64,000 nt of DNA, taken from positions 5,695,501 through 5,759,500 of the forward strand of contig CATNEN010000005.1 in the NCBI GenBank assembly GCA_950097015.1. The letters are read 5' to 3'. Positions within the stretch are counted from its first letter, which is position 1. Every line of letters starts with the position of its first letter. Positions 55,901 through 63,596 of the stretch are shown here, piece by piece. The DNA is from Macrostomum hystrix. Lineage: Eukaryota > Platyhelminthes > Macrostomidae. The notes beneath the pieces were generated by a model, which made no database searches, was not told the DNA's origin, and worked only from the letters and a program-made list of their open reading frames with translations. The translations under genes and the position numbers were made by a program.

Positions 55901-58900
55901 TCGAATGGAGTTGAAGCGTGCTTTTTGATGTGTTTTTTGGCTTTAATTAAACCAAGTTTTTTCATCTAATTGACGGATTTCTATTCACTATCATTGAGGT
56001 CAAAAAGAATTTCATTCCAAAATGGATCGCATCATGTTTGACTCATTTACTCGTAAATTTTGTAATTCTTTTTCAATCATTGTTTTCAGCTTGGTTGTTG
56101 AATTCGCATTGCGTTCATTTGGCTGATAGCGAGACAGAGACGGTACTTTTTGCGTATCGTACAGCGAGTTTATAAATCTGACTCCCCTCTAAAAGAGTAC
56201 GCCTATACTTTTCAAACGAATCTTTCCCAGAGCAACAACGAGAAACTGTCGACCAGTGTCGAGCAGCAGGGCAGGAGTTTGGAGAAGAAATCAGCCGAGG
56301 TTGAAGCCAAACAACGCGAAATTGAAGCTCTGAAAGCTGAAAAAGCGAAATTGAATCAGGATCGGCGCGATGAAGAAGCACGGCTCCAGGAGAAGGCTAA
56401 GGAGCAGTACAAGGAGACTCTGGATGTTAAGCGAGAGCGGGATGACTTGAATCGCACCAAGGCCTCGCTTGAGAAGCAGGTGGACAAGTTGAAGCAGAAG
56501 ATTGAGTCGCTGCAGAAGGACATTGGTCAGCTGAAGGTGAGGAGCGACGAGAAGCCATCAAAGAGAAGATGAAATGTTACTTCTTGACTAATCTAACCGA
56601 TGACTTCTCCTTTTCCGACTAAATCTACAGGAGAACATTGATAATTTGACTTCATCATTGGAGACCTCAGAGAAGACACTGGAGGATACTAATAATCGGG
56701 CCAAGGAGCTCGAAGATGAGCTAAATAAATTGAAGGTTGGAGGATTTTCTAAATTAGTTCTAGCATGCTTTCTATAAAGAATCATCACAGCTAAGACGTG
56801 TACTTTCTGAAGATCGTTGGTTTTGGCGCCTTGGAAACAAAATTTTGAACCCTGGTGACAGATTTTTTATTGGAAAATTTATCTAATTACTCTTTCCTTA
56901 ATTTTACATAGCAAAATTTCAATATTAGCTAAAACTGAGTGTTATTTATTTTTATTCATTCAGTTTCTGATTTGCATGCGAACTTTAAAAGTTTATCTTG
57001 AACTAGTTTGCTTAGAATTGCTAATCACTTTACTGTCAGTAGATAGAAGGAAATTATTTTGTAAAACTTATAGAAAGTTCAAAATTTAATCGGGAAATCG
57101 CAGGACGAGAGGAACCGACTAGAGAACGAGCGAGAAGATCTCAAAAGGAAGCTGACAGACACTGAGGCTGACAAGGACCGGCTTCAGCAGGAGACGGAGA
57201 CGTTGAAGAAGTCAACGGAGGCAGCCGAGAGAGAAAAGGAGGCTACCCAACGCGAGGCGGACGACTATCGCAAGGAGGCGGAGGCCGCAGCCGATGAGTT
57301 GAAGAAGTCGAATGAGTCCATTGCCAAGAGTCTGGACAAGGCGATGAAGAATTTGGAGACTCGCAATCAGGAGTTTCAGGTGAGTCAAAAACCATTAAAC
57401 TTCACCAGCTTGACAAGTTTTCCATATCTCCCGTTCGTCACAAAAGGGTCGTGTAAGACATTCCGTATCATTAAACCAAAGCCCCTTTTAACCAAAGTAT
57501 CATTTTAACAAAGCATCATTTTAACAAAGCATCATTTTAACAAAGCATCATTTTAACAAAGCATCATTTTAACAAAGCATCATTTTAACAAAGCATCATT
57601 TTAACAAAGCATCATTTTAACAAAGCATCATTTTAACAAAGCATCATTTTAACAAAGCATCATTTCACCAAAGCATCATGACACCAAAGTATCATGACAC
57701 CAAAGTATCATGACACCAAAGCATCATGACACCAAAGTATCAGGATACCAAAGTATCATGACACCAAAGCATCATGACACCAAAGCATCATGACTCCAAA
57801 TAATCAGGACACCAAAGCATCATGACACCAAAGCATCATGACACCAAATAATCAGGACACCAAAGCATCATGACACCAAAGTATCATGACACCAAAGTAT
57901 CAGGACACCAAAGCATCATGACACCAAAGCATCATGACACCAAAGCATCATGACACCAAAGTATCATGACACCAAAGCATCATGACACCAAAGTATCATG
58001 ACACCAAAGTATCAGGACACCAAAGTATCATGACACCAAAGCATCAAGACACCAAAGTATCATGACACCAAAGCATCATGACTCCAAATAATCAGGACAC
58101 CAAAGCATCAAGACACCAAAGTATCATGACACCAAAGTATCATGACACCAAAGCATCATGACACCAAAGTATCATGACACCAAAGTATCAGGACACCAAA
58201 GTATCATGACACCAAAGCATCAAGACACCAAAGCATCATGACACCAAAGCATCATGACTCCAAATAATCAGGACACCAAAGCATCAAGACACCAAAGTAT
58301 CATGACACCAAAGCATCAAGACACCAAAGCATCATGACACCAAAGCATCATGACTCCAAATAATCAAGACACCAAAGCATCAAGACACCAAAGTATCATG
58401 ACACCAAAGTATCAGGACACCAAAGTATCATGACACCAAAGTAACATGACACCAAAGTAACATGACACCAAAGTATCATGACACCAAAGTATCATGACAC
58501 CAAAGTATCATGACACCAAAGTATCAAGAGACTTGGATTTCATGATACTTCAGTATTGTTATACGAGTGTCTTTCCGTGTCGTGATACTTCGGTGTCATT
58601 ATACATCTGTTTAGTCAGTTTTCGCTTCATTTAAAGCTTCTGTCTAGTGCTAGACACTGTAAGGTCACTGCTGGTTCACTGGCAGTTTGAGTGCTAATTT
58701 TCACAGTAGAAGGCGTCTACTTTTTTGCTCAAAGACAAACAAAAAGCAACTGACTTAAAACACAACACTGCAGTCCAGAAAGTTAGTGCCAATATTGACA
58801 TTGCTCACAGTTAGAATACGCTTGGAGGAACATGTATATATGGCCCTGTAGAAGACCATCTAATGCACGCATTTACTTTAATTTAGAGTTATTTTAATAC

Positions 58901-61438
58901 AATAGGCTTGCACACACTCGCAAAACTCTTGTTTCACACGTTCAGACAGGTGAACCTTTGTAGTGCCTGTAGATAAGATCACTTTGTGATGTCTCTGAGA
59001 ACACTTACTTAGTGATGTCTGTGAGATCACTTACTTAGTGATGTCTCTGAGATCACTTACTTATTGATGTCTCTGAGATCACTTACTTAGTGATGTCTGT
59101 GAGATCACTTACTTATTGATGTCTCTGAGATCACTTACTTATTGATGTCTGTGAGATCACTTACTTAGTGATGTCTCTGAGATCACTTACTTATTGATGT
59201 CTCTGAGATCACTTACTTAGTGATGTCTGTGAGATCACTTACTTATTGATGTCTCTGAGATCACTTACTTATTGATGTCTCTGAGATCACTTACTTAGTG
59301 ATGTCTGTGAGATCTCCCGGGAGTATCTAAGTATGATAATTTTATTGTCTTCCACGCCAGGCCAAAGCACGAGAGGCTCAGTCCCACCGCGAGGCCAAAG
59401 AGGCGCTGGCACTAGAAAAGGATCGTCTCGAGCACGCTCTGCGCAAAGCAACCACCGACTTGGAGAAGCGAACTCAGGACCTCGCCAGGGCCAAGTCGGA
59501 CAAGGAGCGCATTGAGGCTACTCAGTACGAATCCGAGCGACGCGCCAAAGATGCTGAGCATCGACTGACGGAGCGAACTCGCGACCTAGCCGATCAGCGA
59601 ACCAAAGCCGAACAGATTCAGGCTGAGAAGGCCGAACTGGAGGCCGGAGCTCGCGAGCAGCGCGCCAAAAATCAGGAGCTGCAGACGGAGATCTCCGGAC
59701 TGAAACGAGAGCGCGATCGGCTGCAGAGAGAGTTGGAAGATTTGAGACGATCAGCTGACACCATGGAGACCAAGAAGATGGACGCTGAGAAGGAGCTGGA
59801 TACCGAGAAGGTGAAAGAGAACATATTTGTCTTGAAAAATTATTACCATCACCGAATTTAATTTTTTAAAAACACGAAGAACACGTAGAACTAAAGTTTT
59901 TATTCTCTAAATCAGAAAAATTCCGGAAAACTTCGTCGCGACGCCGAGAGCCTGCAGGATCGCATCAGGGAGCTGGAGGCCCGCCTGGAAGGCAAGGATC
60001 GCGAAATTGCCGACGCTAAGGTAAATTACGAAACTAGAATGAATTGTCATTGTGTCATTGTCGTATTTTTGACGTAATAACAGTATCTGACATCATCGTA
60101 GAATCAATTTTCATGGCACAACTATCGTGACAACTTAGAATTCATATTTACTCCGTCTCACAAAATTACAAAGGCCTCACAAGAAGAAGCTCAGAAGGAG
60201 CGCAGAAAACTGCAGCGCGACTTGGACGACCAGAGAAAATCTGCAGAATCGTTGAAGGCCACCAACGAACGCCTGGAAGAGGAGCTTCAAGAAATCAACA
60301 GCAAGTTAGAGCGCGACATTGGCAAGACCGACGGTTCCGGTGGTGATCTAGCCGATCAACTGAAGGTACAGTAATGCAATTGCTTGTTGAATGATACAAG
60401 TTTGCCTGCAAACAGTTTTCTCGACATTAGGAATTTCAAAACGGAAATGCACACGATGCTACTACGAGCGTTTTTTTTTGCCATAGTCTAATCTCCGCTA
60501 AATTTTTTTCAACAAAATACACAGTTCGAGAACTCTCGCCTGACCAAGCAAAAGTTGGAGCTCAGTAGAGAACTGGCCGAGGTTAAGGACAAGCTCAAGG
60601 CGGCTGAGATCAAAGTCGATCGAGAGAAGGTAATCAATTAACTAATGGGAAATGATCCCGTCTAACAAGAAGTGTTTCTGTCTAACATAAATTATCCCTG
60701 TCTAACAGCAAGTGAAATTTTCTCGTACGAGACAATCCTGCCTGTAGTCACGTAATCCCATTTTAACATTTCTAACTAAAGATTTAACAAATGTTTTAAC
60801 AAACCCCTGGACAGGACGAGAACGACGACCTGCTAATGGAGACAAAGAATCTAAACAACAAAATCAAAGAAGTCCAGAATATGCTTAACGCTCAAGAGCG
60901 TGAGAACAAAGAGTTGAAGGTGATTTTTCACATTCTTTGAATTATTAGTAAAGTTTTTTAAATAAGCCAGGTCTATAAGCAAGCATTTTATATGAATTTG
61001 GATTCTTCTTTCGATGTTAATAACGCTTTTATCTAATTTAACTGCGGAGTTCGCGCATGCACTGCGAAAAATAACATTATTTTTATATTGGTGCTACTTC
61101 TAGGGTATATGCATAAAATGTAATGGAGTCAAAGTTGTTGTGGGCTACCGAATTCAGTTGAAATTAAAACTCAACTTTTCACCTCCACGCAGAGATTCAA
61201 CGACAATCTCGAAGCGGCTATACGCAACAGCGAAGCCGAGGATCGCGGCAAAGCTGAGCGTCTGGAGCGCGACTGCGAGCTGAAGGTGAAATCGGTGAAG
61301 TCGCAGTTGGCTCAACGCGAAGCGGAACTGGCTCAGCTCAAGGTGAGTGAATCCAAGTGCTATACTCGTAGTGAGATGTTTGAGCGGAGGTTAACCATCA
61401 CATTTTAGGCATTGTCGAAAGGTCTAATGGTAATTTAA
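31726..61438 (+). CDS. NIN: Ninein (NIN/NINL) homologue with an expanded modular centre, about 50 exons
   Basis: About 3,450 codons. Ninein anchors microtubule minus ends at centriolar appendages and at non-centrosomal sites. The match is clearest in exon 1 (LDPTRTGQLNWVQL, LCSHFSLSKEE), exons 4-5 (WQELGVGRSGYLTL, FENLDEDGDGHVSFNEF) and the segment ILKFLQFDANSRVNLAELTY-AL-x-EL followed by AELRH and NKLRMDL, which follow the order known from vertebrate ninein. Exon ends were chosen by donor and acceptor sequence and by phase: apart from the exon 2-3 and 31-32 joins each tested junction closes in frame. Introns in the 5' third use all phases; from the end of exon 12 on every intron is phase 0. 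The parts are described in the entries that follow. A split into two genes between about 51.7 and 52.4 kb cannot be excluded, but the phases do not call for it. Confidence 0.75.
32060..32372 (+). mobile_element. tRNA-derived SINE, family A, near-complete copy
   Basis: The head carries box A (GTAGCCTAGTGGTTAGGGCG) and box B (GGGTTCGATTCCC) of a tRNA promoter but does not fold into a tRNA with a paired acceptor stem. The body has GTGTCCTTTAGCAAGACACT, GCAGTGCTTCAGTTCACCC and GGTGGGTGTGGCGTCC, and the tail is AT-rich (ATTATTATAATTTTTATTTT). The CCTTTAGCAAGACACTTAA block resembles conserved SINE cores seen in other invertebrates, as far as I recall. It lies in ninein intron 1. Confidence 0.8.
32715..33475. 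repeat. About 20-bp minisatellite in ninein intron 1
   Basis: About 37 units around CCTGTTAGACACAC, with spacer variants ACTCCAA, CCTCAAA and CCTGAAG. One block of units near 33075-33180 recurs near 33280-33440. Frames across it are artefacts. Confidence 0.9.
33954..34078 (+). promoter_or_regulatory. Candidate internal promoter and 9-codon first exon in ninein intron 1
   Basis: TATATAAG at 33954-33961 is followed about 90 bp later by an ATG at 34052 opening MDTFKSFFK, which runs straight into a GTGAGT donor at 34079 in phase 0. Upstream, CTGAGCA-TGTACAC-TGCTCAG (about 33888-33908) is a perfect hairpin. Exon 2 of the ninein gene needs phase 1, so this exon could join only a phase-0 exon such as the one at 38553, giving a shorter protein without the first EF-hand. 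It might instead belong to a mobile element. Confidence 0.3.
34735..35245. repeat. 16-bp minisatellite (GATGAGACACGGGAGA) in ninein intron 1
   Basis: About 31 units, almost uniform, with GACACGCGAGA and GAGACGGGAGA variants. All three minus-strand frames stay open because three units make 48 bp. These frames are not genes. Confidence 0.95.
35387..37554 (+). CDS. NIN: Ninein exons 2-3: low-complexity linker
   Basis: Exon 2 is 35387-35653. Its first two bases complete the codon left by exon 1, then MTERAPYGSPNRPQSTGSRN follows, ending NRMYHDPNHVKRLIR at a GTTAAG donor. Exon 3 begins near 36892 (one acceptor, GGCGGAG, closes the phase with exon 2; the exact join is not certain) and ends at 37554 before GTAAGT. 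It is Ala-rich (GAAATAAATSAATPAAP), then (QQP)n, then Gln-rich with RAKSASPSRRQP, Gly-rich, and ends NKVPEYL. This is likely a disordered spacer between EF-hand groups; such a linker also separates them in vertebrate ninein, with other composition. Confidence 0.6.
35820..36658. repeat. 21-bp minisatellite in ninein intron 2
   Basis: About 39 units of GGTTCAGGGGTAGCTAATGA plus one A, with AATCAA, AGTAAAGGAA and CACGGG variants. It occupies most of the intron between exons 2 and 3. Confidence 0.95.
37815..38105. repeat. 36-bp tandem repeat upstream of ninein exon 4, with inverted copies downstream
   Basis: About eight units containing CCCACCTCACTCCGCGAATC and CCCTCCACACAA. On the other side of exon 4, at about 38400-38463, the complementary core GGAGTGAGGTGGG (or AGAGTGAGGTGGG) occurs three times, so exon 4 lies between complementary arrays. 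Confidence 0.85.
38190..39169 (+). CDS. NIN: Ninein exons 4-5: conserved EF-hand core and first coiled coil
   Basis: Exon 4 (38190-38347) starts after TTTAG and reads GRTEEEYLRSIWQELGVGRS, then GYLTLPELARVCEYIGM, an EF-hand-like helix-loop-helix. Exon 5 (38553-39169, after CTGCAG) opens HLYQLFENLDEDGDGHVSFN; this loop D-E-D-G-D-G-H-V-S-F-N-E has every calcium ligand. A Ser/Gly/Pro linker follows, then a second loop (IDKDGSGYARGADI), then ILKFLQFDANSRVNLAELTY and the start of a long coiled coil (AELRHSRAALESATAERNK). This is the best-conserved part of the gene and the main basis for the name. Exon 4 ends in phase 0 at GTTAGT, exon 5 in phase 2 at GTAAGT. Confidence 0.85.
39194..39720. mobile_element. 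TTAA-bounded MITE, subfamily 2, copy a (ninein intron 5)
   Basis: Begins TTAACAGTACAAAGACC at 39194 and ends at a TTAA at 39717-39720. It shares GGTATTTCAAATRCCC-like, CCGATGTCAACATCGTCGAG-like and GAATACCTCGACGATGGCGA blocks with the copy at 43757-44278. The GAATAYCTCGAC block also occurs in the 558-bp element, so the subfamilies are related. Confidence 0.6.
39833..43255 (+). CDS. NIN: Ninein exons 6-13: proximal coiled coil
   Basis: Exons 39833-39883, 40143-40317, 40557-40673, 40796-40831, 41286-41631, 42079-42193, 42310-42454 and 42950-43255. Exon 6 completes codon 3 of exon 5 and reads QGIGNEKLMEIKDKY; exon 7 continues NVEKRYQEQIRSLQAQMDYE and matches the ninein segment that follows its EF-hands. 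Heptad-rich sequence goes on through exons 8-10. Exon 10 ends in a basic then acidic patch (GPRKRRRRSRGD, HDDDGDERSKDRS), a possible nuclear or microtubule contact. Exons 11-13 return to coiled coil (LVLRLQAAKLLYDKKIEDI, LDEKLRQLNEQLDQID). All junctions close in frame. The exon 10 acceptor (ACCCAG, 41285) was chosen because only it gives phase 0. Confidence 0.75.
41692..42050 (+). mobile_element. SINE family B, copy 1 (ninein intron 10)
   Basis: The head has a box-A-like GAGTGGCAGACAGGTTATCG and box-B-like CTCAGCTCGATTCCG, as in a Leu or Ser tRNA. The body has GCGCAGCCGCGGAGAGA, TTGTCGTGCAATTTACGC, CTGCCTGACGATGAGAAAGT and TCAGGAGTCAGCGAAATG, and the tail is ATTATTATTG. Confidence 0.75.
42478..42775 (-). 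mobile_element. SINE family A, antisense copy (ninein intron 12)
   Basis: On the minus strand the order is box A (TCGCCTAGTTATTGCGTCGG), box B (AAGGTTCGATTCCCG), CACTGGAAGAATTTGTGTCC, TAGACACTTAAGACTGCA, GGTGGGTGTGGCGTCC and CGCCGCGCAATAGC. It matches the copy at 32060 over its whole length. Confidence 0.75.
43530..51705 (+). CDS. NIN: Ninein exons 14-31: array of 24 VPELxWIQELPQSER modules
   Basis: Exons 43530-43706, 44300-44479, 44560-44706, 44796-44981, 45062-45397, 45530-45715, 46131-46445, 46520-46702, 47187-47501, 47634-47819, 48234-48548, 48623-48805, 49290-49604, 49679-49864, 50556-50888, 50963-51142, 51232-51405 and 51487 to about 51705. Each carries one or two copies of a unit of about 40 residues: a helix (LEATELLSRVPELSWIQELP), a short turn (QSER), a second helix (LAATVCDSLQ) and a linker. 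Trp and Leu/Pro positions are nearly invariant. Edge copies are diverged (VDQLQWLSELPESE in exon 14, LPELRWIQELPMAD in exon 31), central ones almost identical, as expected of expansion from the middle. All introns are phase 0, so gain or loss of exons keeps the frame. I know no such repeat in ninein. A helical-hairpin solenoid or binding array is the simplest guess. Confidence 0.8.
43757..44278. mobile_element. TTAA-bounded MITE, subfamily 2, copy b (ninein intron 14)
   Basis: Left end TTGACAGTAGAAGGGG, right end CTTTCTACTGTTAA at 44265-44278, giving a terminal inverted repeat TT(A/G)ACAGTAGAA. The length (522 bp) is close to copy a (527 bp), with which it shares its inside. Confidence 0.7.
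45413..49618. repeat. NIN: 2.1-kb direct tandem duplication of exons and introns
   Basis: Exons 19, 20, 21 and 22 reappear as 23, 24, 25 and 26 at offsets of 2,104, 2,103, 2,103 and 2,103 bp. The introns between them are carried along almost unchanged, with only scattered differences. A smaller unit of about 1.05 kb (exons 20+21 against 22+23) underlies it, with two intron types alternating. Near-identity of intron sequence shows that the last step is recent. Confidence 0.9.
51907..52092 (+). CDS. NIN: Ninein exon 32: Ser/acidic linker
   Basis: After TTCTACAG it reads PRIAMSASSGRANAVSSSSL, then EEAEADHLALSVDTTDNAVI, ending QTMPPK at a GTTAGT donor in phase 0. It joins the module array to the distal coiled coil. 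The end of the exon before it (two possible donors, near 51701 and 51761) is not certain. Confidence 0.6.
52383..61438 (+). CDS. NIN: Ninein exons 33-50: distal coiled coil built from 35-residue exons
   Basis: Exons 52383-52592, 53467-53517, 53948-54073, 54308-54412, 54530-54634, 55089-55298, 55397-55501, 55733-55837, 56231-56536, 56631-56735, 57104-57379, 59361-59810, 59916-60020, 60174-60365, 60525-60629, 60815-60919, 61193-61342 and 61409-61438. Nearly all is charged heptad repeat. Eight exons are exactly 105 bp and two exactly 210 bp, all phase 0, so each adds five or ten heptads. Their sequences look related, starting like ENHDKL, KNVDRL, SNNEKL, ENIDNL or DENDDL and ending like KEIDDLK, REIEALK, DELNKLK, REIADAK or NKELK. 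The last exon (ALSKGLMVI, then TAA) is short and has a weak acceptor, so the true end may differ. Such a rod could dimerise and position the N-terminal part. Confidence 0.75.
52638..53008 (+). mobile_element. SINE family B, copy 2 (ninein intron 33)
   Basis: The best-preserved copy: box A GTGGCAGAGTGGTTGACGCG, box B GAGCTCGATTCCG, the body described at 41692, then CCAAATGATGTGCCATTGCC and an (ATT)n tail at 52986-53003. It lies close behind exon 33. Confidence 0.8.
53030..53105. repeat. Short degenerate tandem repeat behind SINE B copy 2
   Basis: Four diverged units of about 20 bp around GTTAGATATGACTACACC. Perhaps a minisatellite at an early stage, seeded next to the SINE tail. Confidence 0.5.
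53690..53880 (-). mobile_element. SINE family A, antisense diverged copy (ninein intron 34)
   Basis: On the minus strand it reads CTTGTAGCCAAGTTGTTGAA (box A), AGCTCAAATCCCAG (box B), then GAGTCCTTGAGCAAGAGACT and TTGCTTCAGTTCACCC, in the order of the copy at 32060. Confidence 0.6.
54698..54975 (+). mobile_element. SINE family B, copy 3 (ninein intron 37)
   Basis: Box A GAGTGGCATAGCGGTCTAAT, box B CGAGCTCGATTCCGC, body GGCGCAGCCGCGGAGAGA and TTTACACTGACGGAAGATGA. The 3' half differs from the other copies (CCTCAGGTCGCCAATCACCC), so it may be a second subfamily. Confidence 0.7.
57505..58535. repeat. 16-bp minisatellite in ninein intron 43
   Basis: About 64 units. The first ten read AAAGCATCATTTTAAC without change; the rest read ACCAAAGTATCATGAC with GTATC/GCATC, CAAGAC, CAGGAC and ACTCCAAATAATC variants in ordered strings. 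The two parts are the same unit with different fixed changes. Confidence 0.95.
58975..59315. repeat. 26-bp minisatellite in ninein intron 43
   Basis: Thirteen units around TGATGTCTCTGAGATCACTT, alternating TCTCTGAG with TCTGTGAG and TTAGTGATG with TTATTGATG. Ends 45 bp before the acceptor of exon 44. GTGATNTC/GAGATCAC parts make each unit partly self-complementary. Confidence 0.9.
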
Positions 61439-61677
61439 ATTCGAAGCCTTTCATTTATAATCAAACGTAACTTCATTTTTAGTATAGTAGACTAGAAAAA
61501 TATCACCCCATTTGGGAAATATGCGCTTTTGGACCAGAAGCAATTCTTGCTTCGTCGTATGAAAATGATGCTTCATATCTTATCGATACCCCCTCTATAC
61601 CCATGACATCCAATGTTATTCCATTGAAAATCTACAATTACACGCATATTTACATCTATTGTAGCTCGTATATTGCG

Positions 61678-63525
61678 CTACATCTTCAAGTCGCTGCTAA
61701 GACAGCTCAAAGTACGACTGTTTTTAGTCAGCGGACGGCAAATGGACAGCACGAGGCGCCTCTCGCCGACGAAGAGCTCCCAGATCTTGAACAGCCAGAA
61801 TAGAGTCGCCTCGCAGTACTCCGAGAAGCTCAGCTTCATGAGGTAGCGGCACTCGATGTCGTACTGCATGGTTGTGCCGACGATAGAGGAGAGCACGCCA
61901 ACTACGAAGTTGATGAACAGGACTGGAACCAGCAGGATAAAGGCCATGTGCGTTAGCATCAAGTCCGTGCGGTCGAGGTTGGGCTGAAACACGCCAGTGT
62001 CGAAGACATTCAGCGTGATGAGGAAGGTGCGGTAAGTGGCGGAGAAGGCGTCGAGCTCCTGAGTCGCCAAGCTGCTGTTGCCACCCGATGACGCAGTGGC
62101 GGATCGGTCGGCGACCTGGAAGAGGCGCGAAAAGGTCACAAGCATGAGCAGGTAGACGAACAGGAAATTAGCGAACATGGCGAAGCTGCGGTAGAAGCTG
62201 TTGATAAACTTAGACACAATGGGCAGCAGTCGGGCTGACGTCACCAGAGCGCATATCAGCAGCAGCAGGTCCACCAGCACGAGACTGCCCGACAGCGACC
62301 GGAAGCCTGCAGCTCCGAGCAAGCGGCAGGCGGCCTCGGGGCTGCTCATCAGGGAAAGCAGCGACGCATCGGTGAGGATGCTTAGGCAGACGGGCGCCAT
62401 CATCACGAGGCTTTCGATGTCGGCCCGTCTGGGCCAGTTTGGGAAGCCCAACCGCCGGCGGTAAAGGGTCTTGCGCAGCCGGCCCAGGAGGTCTGACACC
62501 ATGACCAGCGCCCTGGTGGCCATCAGGACGCTTCGCGTTACGATGAATAGGGCTGGCAGCGGCTGAGCTGGGGGGCTGCATGCGGCATCCACGAAGTTGC
62601 GGTACGTGGTGTCGCAGCCGGCCAGCAGGAGGCACACATCAAACAGCAGGAAAATGCAGAGCGTAAACAAAAGGAAGCGATGCCGACCATGAAACTCGTC
62701 AATTAGTGGGGCCAGTACCAGAGGCCGGCGAAACACGCCGAGCTCGGACACGCGGGACTCGCCAAAAACGTTAGACATGACGGACAGTAGGGAGACAGAG
62801 CGCTCTGGACCAGTGCAGACGACCTCCGTGAAGTCCAGCTCGACGTGCTCCATGAGTCCCGACATGCCTGAGTGGATCACCGACATGTGCGAGCGGTACA
62901 GGAGCTCGTCCACGAAGTCTGCGTAGCCGCAGTACATGCCCCAGTCCAGCGGGCGCATGTGGTAGCAGTTCCGCATTGTGGACATCCGCGTGACCTCCTC
63001 GACCGAGAAGAACTCGCGCAGGAAGAACCTGAGGTAGTCGCTTGACCGCGCTTCCTCGGAGGAGGGCTGGGCCTCCGCTCGGATGATGTCAAGCCCTGCG
63101 AACAGTGTGTGGTAGGACGTGAAACCACACTCGCTGATGGCGCTGACGTCGAGTCCTTCGGCCATTCGCCTGATGAGTTCGCAGCAGCTCCTGGCATCGT
63201 ACATCACCGCCAGCAGGAAGGGGTTTGACGGATACGGGTGCTGCACGAGCCGCTTGCTCACTCGCACTGACTTGTCGTAGGAGCGAAAACGCTGAGGGCA
63301 CTGACGCTTCTGGCCCTCGGTGTCGCAGCTCTGCAGGAATCCCCGCCAGTCCGGACCGCGACTCTCCAGGAAGCGGCGCAACTGCTCGGCGTCGTCCCTC
63401 AGGATGATCGTCACGACAGTCGGCCACTGGTCCTCATCGATGAAGCTCCAGATGTTCAGCTGCGGCTGAGCAGTGGCTTCAGAGACTTGTCCGTCTTTAG
63501 GACTCACCTTGACTAGCTTGCTCAT
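61678..63525 (-). CDS. TRP-like six-transmembrane cation channel (single exon)
   Basis: 615 residues from ATG at 63525 to TAG at 61678, with no intron. Residues 1-270 are cytosolic, with ankyrin-like helices (NPFLLAVMYDARSCCELIRR at 101, RPLDWGMYCGYADFVDELL at 191). Six hydrophobic segments follow at about 283-303, 325-345, 372-393, 412-434, 447-470 and 525-552. The pore helix candidate FLITLNVFDTGVF (501-513) sits between the fifth and sixth. The last segment, FILLVPVLFINFVVGVLSS, has the L-x-N-F shape of TRP and polycystin S6 helices. A short cytosolic tail (EATLFWLFKIWELFVGERR) follows. This is the layout of a TRP-superfamily subunit; the subfamily is not clear and no close relative comes to mind. 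It lies tail to tail with the ninein gene, about 240 bp apart. High GC, no intron and intact frame fit a functional retrogene or an intronless lineage-specific family. Confidence 0.75.
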   Translation of the reverse strand: MSKLVKVSPKDGQVSEATAQPQLNIWSFIDEDQWPTVVTIILRDDAEQLRRFLESRGPDWRGFLQSCDTEGQKRQCPQRFRSYDKSVRVSKRLVQHPYPSNPFLLAVMYDARSCCELIRRMAEGLDVSAISECGFTSYHTLFAGLDIIRAEAQPSSEEARSSDYLRFFLREFFSVEEVTRMSTMRNCYHMRPLDWGMYCGYADFVDELLYRSHMSVIHSGMSGLMEHVELDFTEVVCTGPERSVSLLSVMSNVFGESRVSELGVFRRPLVLAPLIDEFHGRHRFLLFTLCIFLLFDVCLLLAGCDTTYRNFVDAACSPPAQPLPALFIVTRSVLMATRALVMVSDLLGRLRKTLYRRRLGFPNWPRRADIESLVMMAPVCLSILTDASLLSLMSSPEAACRLLGAAGFRSLSGSLVLVDLLLLICALVTSARLLPIVSKFINSFYRSFAMFANFLFVYLLMLVTFSRLFQVADRSATASSGGNSSLATQELDAFSATYRTFLITLNVFDTGVFQPNLDRTDLMLTHMAFILLVPVLFINFVVGVLSSIVGTTMQYDIECRYLMKLSFSEYCEATLFWLFKIWELFVGERRLVLSICRPLTKNSRTLSCLSSDLKM

Positions 63526-63586
63526 TGTTAGCCCTGAGAACGAGTGTCTGTTCCGCTGTATCTCATTGCTTTGTGGTCCTCATGTA

Positions 63587-63596
63587 GCTTTTTATA
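63587..63596 (-). promoter_or_regulatory. TATA box of the TRP-like channel gene
   Basis: On the minus strand TATAAAAAGC lies about 65 bp before the ATG, the right place for a start site near 63560 and a short leader. An acceptor-like TTCTCAG also lies 9 bp before the ATG, so a trans-spliced leader is an alternative. Confidence 0.5.

Noticed and set aside
62201-63427. Frames of 60-141 codons on both strands within the TRP-like gene
   Set aside because: Shadows of a GC-rich 615-codon exon, without domains or signals of their own.
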